Shown here: positions 56,262 through 64,000 of the stretch, piece by piece
Numbering within the stretch: the first letter of the stretch is position 1
Layout: the number at the start of each line of letters is the position of its first letter
NCBI RefSeq assembly: GCF_003573695.1
Contig: NC_039359.1
Coordinates: 153,504,210-153,568,209, forward strand
Reading direction: 5' to 3'
Length of the DNA stretch: 64,000 nucleotides
From: Papaver somniferum
Lineage: Eukaryota > Streptophyta > Magnoliopsida > Ranunculales > Papaveraceae
Notes under the pieces: model-generated
Seen by the model: the letters and a program-made list of their open reading frames with translations, nothing else
What the model was told of the DNA's origin: nothing
The model's database searches: none
Program-made: the position numbers and the translations under genes

Positions 56262-56837
56262 TGAAAAACGGGGGTCTAACAACCACACCCAATATTTCTT
56301 TCGTCAATATGTATGGACTAACTCCAATATAATTCCAAGAGAATCAACTAGAGAGCCAGACTCAATCAAGGAAAAACATCCAAGAGTTATATCTCAATTT
56401 GTCAATACAATCTGCAATCGAACAGATAGAAATTTGTGAGCCTGATTGATATCTTATGAAATCTTTCAACTTGTATTTTGAGAGATAGATATATGAGTTA
56501 AACTCAGCTCGAAATTTTAAATGTATATAAACACAAAGTCTATATAGATATTACGACTTAGTCTCATTGGAAGATAGAATAGAATAGACTTCTGAGTGAT
56601 AGATAAGTTTTGGTCTCCACATAACTTTTGTTGATGAAGTTCCTCCAAGATCTTCAGTAGATCTTCTTCTTCAGTCGGTGAATGTCGTGAAGTCTAATGC
56701 TCAACTACACACTTGTATCCTAATCCGAGACATAGTTATAAGCAGACTAGAAATCAAGTATGTATTTTTGATCAACTAAACTTGACAAACAAGCTTGAGA
56801 TAGCAATGCTTGCATTCGAGCGAGCAGTGCTCTAACA
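56262..56837 (-). repeat. LTR with internal deletion, same family
   Basis: Left edge TGAAAAACG matches 59789; right edge GCTCTAACA matches 62411-62419. The ends agree with the 2.6-kb LTR at 59789-62419 but about 2 kb of its middle is missing. No purine tract follows on the inner side, so it may not be the partner 3' LTR. Confidence 0.6.
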
Positions 56838-57009
56838 TATCTCATATGAAATTTTGCAATATATAAAACCAATAAGATTAATTGTTGCAAGTTCATCTTC
56901 CAAAAACTTAGAATGTAAAAAAATGAATCTAAAAACATGCAAGATGAAAATCATTTGAAATAGCTTGTGTAATCATAATATATGCTATACCAAACCCTAG
57001 TTATCGTTC

Positions 57010-57429
57010 TTAATACAAGAATAAATTCTCACAGGAAGTTTCGCACACATTAAGATTCTTGAAAAATTCTTTGTTGTTCCCAAACTCATTGTCATCAACA
57101 GACATTGAAGCATATGGTTCATGGAGATGGGAGTCAATTCCAACAAAGCTTTTTGACTGTTGTCTGACCAGGGCCTTTTGAATCTCCAGAGATCTTAGTA
57201 CATTAGCTTTCATTCCTTGCATCTCCATCCTGGTTTTCATCAACTCTTCAAGAATAAAAGAAAACTTTTGAAGACTTGAGTTGTTAGATCTTGGTTTCTT
57301 CATATTCTTTCTTTTCCTCTTCAAAGTGGTATTAAAAGAATGAGAAATCTCTTTTTTCTTCATAGTCGATGAATCAAAAGTCTTAGAAATATCTTTTACA
57401 AGAGTTGGAATGGTGGTTGGAGTCTCCAT
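57010..57429 (-). CDS. Hypothetical 139-aa ORF in copia relic
   Basis: Basic first half (LKRKRKNMKKPRSNN) and a helical second half (LMKTRMEMQGMKANVLRSLE). Possibly a leftover of the copia element or of the host element that took it in; no family recognised. It lies between LTR pieces and gag remnants on the same strand. Doubtful as a gene. Confidence 0.25.
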   Translation of the reverse strand: METPTTIPTLVKDISKTFDSSTMKKKEISHSFNTTLKRKRKNMKKPRSNNSSLQKFSFILEELMKTRMEMQGMKANVLRSLEIQKALVRQQSKSFVGIDSHLHEPYASMSVDDNEFGNNKEFFKNLNVCETSCENLFLY

Positions 57430-57920
57430 AATTCTTTAGAATATGGGTTTGTGAATACACAAATAATACTGCTCGACAAGCAAATTCTTATAGAAAGAGT
57501 TTCAATGAAGGTACACGAATGCAGAATACGGAACCTATATGAAGTGGTAATAGGGTTCATGTACTATAGAACAAGTAATCCTAAGAGGGTATAAAAGTCG
57601 GATTTAACCTTCCTTATTTTGATGAGCTCTTCTCAATACCATTACTTGAAAAATTGAGTAAGATGAATAAAAGAGGTGGAAATTCAAGTAATAATATTCG
57701 AGATGTAAACTGGAATAGTTCGACACAAAAGCCCAATTGTGCACATTTCTTATATCCTTTTATTTGGCATATGAGACAAGATGCACTTAAAACACAAATA
57801 GGATGTGTTGGGGTAAGCAAAAGATGACTCACCACTTGATTCTTGCATGGATAGTAGATCCATCTTTGTAGGTCATGTAGACCTTATCTACACAAAGATA
57901 TAACCTTTTCCTTTGAAATA

Positions 57921-58295
57921 CTCCATCTGTTTCAAAAAGACAGTCTGCTTTGAATTTGTCAAGATATTAAGGAGACCATAATAGTTTACACTCCTACCCT
58001 TAATTACTTGCCTAATTTATTTCAATAAAACTGTTAGTAATAAAAACTACCTAAATTTTATATGGAATTGTAAATAGAAAATACAAAAAGGAATGAAGGA
58101 TATATTTGTTTCCTTATTTACACAAATTTCAATAATATTTCAGATTGGGTCCCATTAAAAAAGATTTTAGAAATATTGAAACTTAAAGGTATACTAGAGA
58201 GTTCATTGGAAAAATATGAGTATAAACAGAAGCTGGACATAATTTTGAAACATACCAAAATAGAATAGAGGACGGTCTTTTTGAAACAGAAGGAG
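57921..58295. mobile_element. Stowaway-type MITE, 375 bp
   Basis: Ends CTCCATCTGTTTCAAAAAGA and its near complement form inverted repeats of about 25 bp, with TA on both sides (57919-57920, 58296-58297). No ORF. It lies just beyond the second gag zinc knuckle of the copia relic. Confidence 0.85.
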
Positions 58296-59640
58296 TAACT
58301 TTTTAGGAGAAGTGTTAATGTTACATACTTTGGATGATTTTGACATTTGGAACAGTTTAAGCTTGTTTTCCAAACGACTAGCTTTCCGTTGCAGTTTATT
58401 GACATACCTAACTTTATCTTTGTACTTGAAACATTTAGAGATTTCATGACCCTTAATGATACAAAATGTGCATATCAAAGTGGAAATTGGTTAGGAAACC
58501 ATGTCAGTGCATGCGGCTAGACATAGTTGAGGACCTGAAAAATCCATTAGAAGTAGAATTTTCATAAGTAAGTGAAAAGTCCATTAATTCCTCTAGTGCT
58601 TTTGAAGTATTAACATGAAAACCATCAATATGGATATGACTGTTGCTACAATCATCAAAATAGATACTTTCACCAAGGAGTACTACATTAGACATTTTAT
58701 CCTCCATATAATTATAGTGATCGGATGTTTCATCAAGAACCTTGTTGCCAGTGTATTTCCTACGATTTGCGCACTTATTAGTAAAGTGGTCGAAACCTTT
58801 ACACTTGAAGCATTGTGGCATATCCCCATCATCATTATCATTAGATTCCATGTTCTTAGGAGGAAGTCGATTATGTGGTTTAACTGACGATTTCTGTTTT
58901 TCTATGGTGAATTGTTTACTTCTCTTCAAAAGAAGATCTCTAAACTGTCTCGTGATCATGGAAACTGAATTTTCAAGATCTTCATTTGATGATTCAGTTT
59001 CAATCGGATCTTTCACAGAGTCGCCTACACTTTTACTCTTAACAAGTAAATCTATGTTCTTTTGTGCTTTGAGCGCAATATCCTTCCCAGCCTTGGATAT
59101 TCGTTCGTGATCAAAGATCTTTAACTTTCCAACAAGATTATTCCTGGAAAGTATTTCAAGGTTATTTTCTTCTGCAACGGCATGTTTCTTACAATCGTAT
59201 ATATGGTAGAGACCAGAGAATTCATCACAATGTCCCTTTCAGGAATAGTCTTACCCAATGCAAATGATGCATTAACTGAGACATTTTTTTGATAAAATTC
59301 ATCAAATGAATCTTCGTCAGCCATACAAAGGTTTTCCCAATCAGAATTTAGGTTTTGAAGCCTAGCTTATTTCCCAGAGGTATTCCTTTCAAATACGGTT
59401 TCCAAGATATCCCAGGCATCTTTAGACTTAGTGCACATAGTCACATGGTGTTGAATATCTGGGACTATTACGTGAATAATAGCTTTTAATTTGTCAGAGT
59501 TATGCTTTGCATCACTAATTTTGGGTTCAGTATATCTCGCTATATATTTTGCAACAACTACACCTTCTACCATAACTATTGGAGGATCATAACTGTTTAC
59601 CACATGAACCCATGTCTAAAATTCACGAGCTTATATAAAG
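58296..59640 (-). pseudogene. Copia (SIRE-like) gag, broken
   Basis: Read leftward. 59603-59367 gives the Gag N-terminal block (YDPPIVMVEGVVVAKY ... TKSKDAWDILETVFE), which has the look of plant SIRE/Maximus-group gag (UBN2 domain). 59324-59121 is the next piece after a frame break. 59016-58504 has a CCHC knuckle CFKCKGFDHFTNKC. A second knuckle CTFCIIKGHEISKC lies at about 58470-58430, just after a frame break. Two knuckles in tandem is notable. Polymerase parts are absent; the relic is cut by the MITE at 58295. Confidence 0.75.
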
Positions 59641-59774
59641 GAACACATATAAATTTTCCACCATAAGTAATTCGAGCCACCGAAGACTGGCGGTACGTTT
59701 ATAGAGATACACTTATGTCCATAATAATCAGATTGCTCCAAACACAGACTTACGAGGTCTTAACGTGTTTGCCT

Positions 59775-59786
59775 GCTCTGATACCA
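59775..59786 (-). other. Primer binding site (Met-tRNA) of the copia relic
   Basis: Minus strand TGGTATCAGAGC, an exact match to the usual initiator-Met-tRNA site, 2 bp from the LTR edge at 59789. Confidence 0.85.
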
Positions 59787-59788
59787 AT

Positions 59789-62419
59789 TGAAAAACGCTG
59801 GGGTATAACACCTCACCCAAATTTTTCATTCGAAAACCTGCATGGACTAAACCTTAATATGATTTCGAGAGTAAAAACTAAATCGAAGAATAATACCAAA
59901 GTAGTTTATCTTTTTCTCTATACGATCAGTAATTAAACAAATACGGCTGATTGTAGGGGAAGAGAAACATGGATGGTACCAAAGACTAATATCCAAGATC
60001 AATCAAGTCTTATCCAACAAACAAGGTTGGATTTAACAATTGTAATCTATATACGCACAACCTGTGATATTTCAATTAATATAAAGAAAATATAATGCGG
60101 AAAAGAAATAACACAGACTCCAGAAATTTTGTTAACGAGGAAACCGCAAATGCAGAAAAATCTTGGGACCTAGTCCAGACTTGAACACTATACTATATTA
60201 AGACGCTACAGACACTAGCTTACTGAAAAGTTAACTTGGGACTAGAATGTAGTAGAGTCTTAACTCATACCAATTAAGGTATAGTCGCGTTCCTTACGCC
60301 TCTTGAGTCTCGCAAAACCCTGGGCACTTGATTCCCCTAGCTAACGTCCTTTATAGCCTAGAAGTTTCTACGACCCAAAGCCGAAGACTTACAAACAAAT
60401 ATGTCTCCCACAGATATGTCTATTCTATTTGTTCCATCTTTTGATTCAAAAATAAAGGTGAACGAAAACCAATTAATATTCCGTTCTTACAATACCGAGT
60501 GAAGCCTATAAGTCACCTCACAATCACCTAACTAAATAGATAGAACAATTTATTGTAGAACTACAAAGTCAGAGACGAAGAACTTTGTGATTTATTTGTA
60601 TCTTACCTATTGGAGATAATTTCGAGATAATCTTAGTGAAGATTAACTCAATAGATAGATAGGTATAAGATCAGGATACACAACTACAAAGATAAATAGT
60701 TGTACCTAGCTTCACGAATCCAAAGCGAAGTCTTTTAAGTCTTTAAACCTAGTAATGGTTTTCAGAAGAACTGAAAACCTAGGTTGAGATCATAGAAATG
60801 GCTCTAGTTTACAACTAGGACACACGGAAGTGTAGGGATTAGTTTTCCCATCTTCTAGAGGTTATCCTTATATAATCTTTCAAATCAGGGTATGCTTAGA
60901 ATCAAAGGTATGATAGCTTGGTATCAAAGCAATCAATATTCGTCGTTCGATGAAAATATGTCTTGAGATTCAAGCTAAGTTGGCTTACAAATAAAGAAAC
61001 CAATCTCAATCGTTAGATGGTTGATACACACAAATGAAATATACTTATATTTAGATATGGGTGAACCGTACATAAACGTGTATAACACGTTGGCTCAATA
61101 ACAGTTAACCGAAGTTGGCCATATGAACACTTTTAGCTTAGACATTTTCATAAAACACTTCTAGATTCAATTTGACAATAAACCAGGATATAGATACGTG
61201 ATTAACATGTATTTAATATGTGTTTAAGAGAGTTGTTCAAATGCTCAATATCTTATGGAAATATATGTGAAGCATTTGAGACATTCGGCTTGATTAGTAA
61301 TTGTACAAGGTACATATACTATAAACGATTCATGAACATTATGCCATGGTTTCCAAATTGAGTTCGCATACCTTTTAAGGCATTTATAATCCCTGGACTT
61401 TAATTCGCAAACAATCCCGAGTTCATGATTACAGAAATTTTAGTTTGCATATGGATTATGTGAACAAGTTGCCTTTTGCTGCCGATTTTAGAACTTAACT
61501 ACTAGTTCCCAAACTGAGTTCGCAAACCATAGTTCCAGACCTTAACTAGTTTTGATGTTCGCAAACACTGTTCACAAAATATAACTCCGGACCCATCACA
61601 GGTGAACCTGTTCGCAAACAAGAGTTCCGTACATATACTAGTAAACCTATTCGAAAACAAGAGTTCTGATCCTATCACAGGTAAACATGTTCACAAACAA
61701 GTATTCCGAACCCAAACTAGTTTCACGGTTCGCATACATGGTACGCATACTGTGTTGTTTCCAGATGTTGGTAGCAATTCTAAAAACTCTCGATAATCAA
61801 TTTGAAACATCCTTAGAGTAACGACAATGGTAATCTTACACATGCCACTAGTTTCAAGTAATTTTTAAATGATTATTTGATCAATACGAAACATCCCGAA
61901 TTAACTTCAAATAATTGTCCCACCCATATCATGTAGTATGTTCAAGGTAATTTTCACATGATCATCTTGACTTAATAATTAGTTTCCAACAAAGCGAAAT
62001 GTTCTTAACTAATATTGTCAAGTAGATGAATGAAGCATTCTAAGCTTTAAACTCGTATTTTGAGGATTATATTAACGAGATAAACTCAACTCGAAAATTA
62101 AATGTCTGTATAATACAAAGTCTATATAGCCATACGACGTAGTCTTATATAGTAGATAGAATTGAATAGACATCTGAGTGACAGAAAAGTTTTAGTCATC
62201 ACATACCTTTTGTCGACGAAGTTACTCCAAAGTCTTTAATAGATCTTCTTCTTCAAATGGTGAACACCGTGAAGTTTAATACTCAACTACAAACTTCTAT
62301 CTTAATCCTATATATGACTATCAGTATACTAGAAATTAAGATATCGTTTTGATCAATTAAATTTAATAAAAAGCTTGAGATAACAACACTTGTGAGTTCG
62401 ACCGAGCAATGCTCTAACA
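59789..62419 (-). repeat. 5' LTR of the copia relic, about 2.6 kb
   Basis: Minus strand begins TGTTAGAGCATTGCTCGGTC at 62419 and ends ...CGTTTTTCA at 59789, next to the primer site. The long LTR fits the SIRE group. Repeats of 'gttcgcaaac'-type lie at 61380-61740. No purine or flank duplication could be assigned. Short ORFs inside are not credible. Confidence 0.7.
61380..61750. repeat. Short repeats of GTTCGCAAAC / GAGTTCCG type
   Basis: At least eight blocks of 'agttc.ga.cc.a.actagt...gttcgcaaaca' at roughly 30-50 bp spacing inside the LTR. Confidence 0.55.
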
Positions 62420-62527
62420 CAAAGGTTACAGTAATGTAATGGAAAGTGGGTTTACAAATGGTGAAGTCAGACACGAAGTTGGTGATTTTAGCTAAAAGAC
62501 AAAGAATGAGATTCTTTACGAATGGGT
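61879..62527. repeat. 0.65-kb direct duplication, copy A
   Basis: From gatcaatacgaaacatcc to gagattctttac; repeated at 63249-63897, same orientation, about 90% alike by eye. It covers the outer 540 bp of the LTR and about 110 bp beyond its end. Confidence 0.8.
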
Positions 62528-62733
62528 TAGTTGTTGTGGTGTGATCTGAGAGGGAAACTGAATTTCGTCAAAACAACATTCTGAGAAAATATACATGCCT
62601 TTTCTCTGGGTGATGACATGACACCCTTTATGAATTTGACTATATCTAGAAAGAACACAAGGATATGACTTGGGACATAATCTCGAAGGTACAAAAAACG
62701 CCTGCAACCAAAAACTCGTAAAATATTATAATT

Positions 62734-63075
62734 TTGGTGGGTGATTTCATCTTCAATTTAGACGAAGGTAGTGAATTAATAAGATATGCGGCGCCAGTGA
62801 TAAAAGCATCAGTCAATATTTCAATGGAGTACTTGCCTGTTAAAACAATGAAAGTCCCATTTCAACAATCTTCCTATGTTTACGCCCTGCCACACCATTC
62901 TGTTCTGCAGTATGCGGGCATGAAATCTATTGCTTTCTACCATTTTATGAAAAATGAGGAAAATCAATGGGGAGTGTTGTCTGTTAGACCCACCACCATA
63001 CTGACCATAGAGCGCACAACTATGACTTTTTTTTTCTGGTGTCGTCTTTATGGACTACTCAGTGGTGATTGGTAA
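62734..63075 (+). pseudogene. Unidentified exon-like ORF between the duplicated blocks (113 codons)
   Basis: Open frame with ordinary protein composition, unlike the surrounding LTR sequence: IRYAAPVIKASVNISMEYLP, then MKVPFQQSSYVYALPHHSVL, then YAGMKSIAFYHFMKNEENQW. The last 25 residues (after ...LSVRP) look like read-through into non-coding sequence. I do not recognise the family. No start signals, introns or neighbours support a full gene, so it is best seen as a piece of a cellular gene caught with the LTR duplication. Bases 62528-62733 to its left and 63076-63248 to its right hold nothing else recognised. Confidence 0.4.
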
Positions 63076-63248
63076 AGCAGACTAGATAATGCTTCCCTAG
63101 ATTTTGTGGGGGTTGAAAAAGAATTAGGATTTCTTGGCGATGGTGATATATAAAGGAGGAGGAGATAAAAGTGGTGGTGAAACTTAGGAAAGAGATAGTG
63201 TGGTAGTGGTGATGGTGAGACAGATAATGAAGACATTCAGATTATCTG

Positions 63249-63897
63249 ATCAATACGAAACATCCTGAATTAATATCAAATTATTGTCCCACACATAGCA
63301 TGTCCGATGTTCAAGGTAATTCTCACATGATCATCTTGATTTGGTAATTAGTTTCCAACAAAGTGAAATGTTCTTAACTAATGTTGTCAAGTAGATGAAT
63401 GAAGCATTCTAAGCTTTAAACTCATATTTTGAGGGTTATATTAACGAGATAAACTCAACTCGAAATTTCAATGTGTGTATAATACAAAGTCTATATAGAC
63501 ATACGACGTAGTCTCATATAGTAGATAGAACTGAATAGACATTAGAGTGACAGAAAAGTTTTAGTCTTCACATACCTTTTGTCGACGAAGTTCCTCCAAA
63601 GTCTTCAGTAGATCTTCTTCTTCAAAGGGTGAACGTCGTGAAGTCTAATACTCAACTACACACTTCTAACCTAATCTGAGACATGACTATCATATATTAT
63701 AAATTAAGATATAGTTTTGATCAACTAAATTTAACAACAAGCTTGAGATAGAAACACTTGTGATTTCGACCGAGCAATGCTCTAACATAAAGGTTATATT
63801 AAATGTGATGGAAAATGGATTTGCAAATGATGAAGTCAGACACGAAGTTGGTGATTCTAGCTAAGAGACAAAGAAGGAGATTCTTTACAAATGGATG
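63249..63897. repeat. 0.65-kb direct duplication, copy B
   Basis: Matches 61879-62527, including the LTR end GCTCTAACA (63779-63787) and flank. Window ends shortly after. Confidence 0.8.
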
Positions 63898-64000
63898 GAA
63901 TACTTTTTTGAAAGTATCTAAGGAAGGAGATTATTTATTGTCGTGCGCGCGATGCTTATCAAAGATAAAAATGTAGTGAGACCATGAAGATCGGTACAGT

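Noticed and set aside
62734..63075. Calling this ORF a complete gene
   Set aside because: No promoter, leader or neighbouring exons; the end runs into non-coding sequence. Listed as a fragment instead.
1..64000. tRNA, rRNA or known structured RNA genes
   Set aside because: I saw no cloverleaf-type or rRNA-like sequence by eye; the tRNA-like matches are only the short primer sites of LTR elements. A tRNAscan-type search would settle this.

Overview
The window is nuclear DNA of a flowering plant, probably a eudicot; I cannot name the species. It is AT-rich, its genes have GT-AG introns, and it carries the usual plant mobile elements: Ty1-copia, Ty3-gypsy, Mutator-like (MULE), hAT and Stowaway-type. 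Only three genes look intact. They are a small secreted cysteine-rich peptide (6401-6700), a six-exon conserved plant protein with a weak alkaline-phosphatase-superfamily look (20855-24099), and a four-exon SABATH-family methyltransferase (46193 or 46283 to 48238). Most of the rest is transposon, nested and in several stages of decay.

Layout. 1-4000: decayed plus-strand copia element ending in a 167-bp LTR. 4061-5760: a 1.7-kb long-terminal-inverted-repeat element whose core is about 15 short palindromes. 6180-6943: the cysteine-rich peptide gene. 7205-7442: scrap of an F-box/DUF295-type gene. 7480-10724 and 18366-20508: one minus-strand gypsy region with gag but no recognisable pol. Its gag is split by a younger 7.6-kb LTR element (10725-18365, 5-bp target duplication TGTAC). 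That insert carries one gag-like ORF and has an abnormal left end, an inverted LTR copy, so both outer ends are U3 ends. 20855-24099: conserved gene. 24794-25704: hAT element carrying the tail of an aspartic protease gene.

25713-45540: a large MULE-derived complex. A broken mudrA-type transposase on the plus strand faces a broken Ulp1-type (C48) cysteine protease gene on the minus strand. Between them sits a second, plus-strand Ulp1-type gene together with a scrap of transposase 3' end in opposite orientation, bracketed by direct repeats. A 1.7-kb solo LTR (TSD GGTAC) sits at a splice acceptor of the transposase gene. This fits the known association of plant MULEs with Ulp1-like genes, but the inverted nesting, the shared Asn at the protease's Asp position and the intron repeats deserve attention.

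46153-48238: methyltransferase gene with G-box, TATA box and a 57-bp Stowaway-like MITE in intron 1. 48271-52145: minus-strand copia element with 181-bp LTRs and no coding domain I recognise. 52767-53163: 397-bp hAT-type MITE. 53425-53745: GC-richer stretch, possibly organelle-derived. 55836-63900: minus-strand copia (SIRE-like gag with two zinc knuckles, Met-tRNA primer site), several LTR pieces, a Stowaway MITE and a 0.65-kb direct duplication around an unidentified exon-like ORF.
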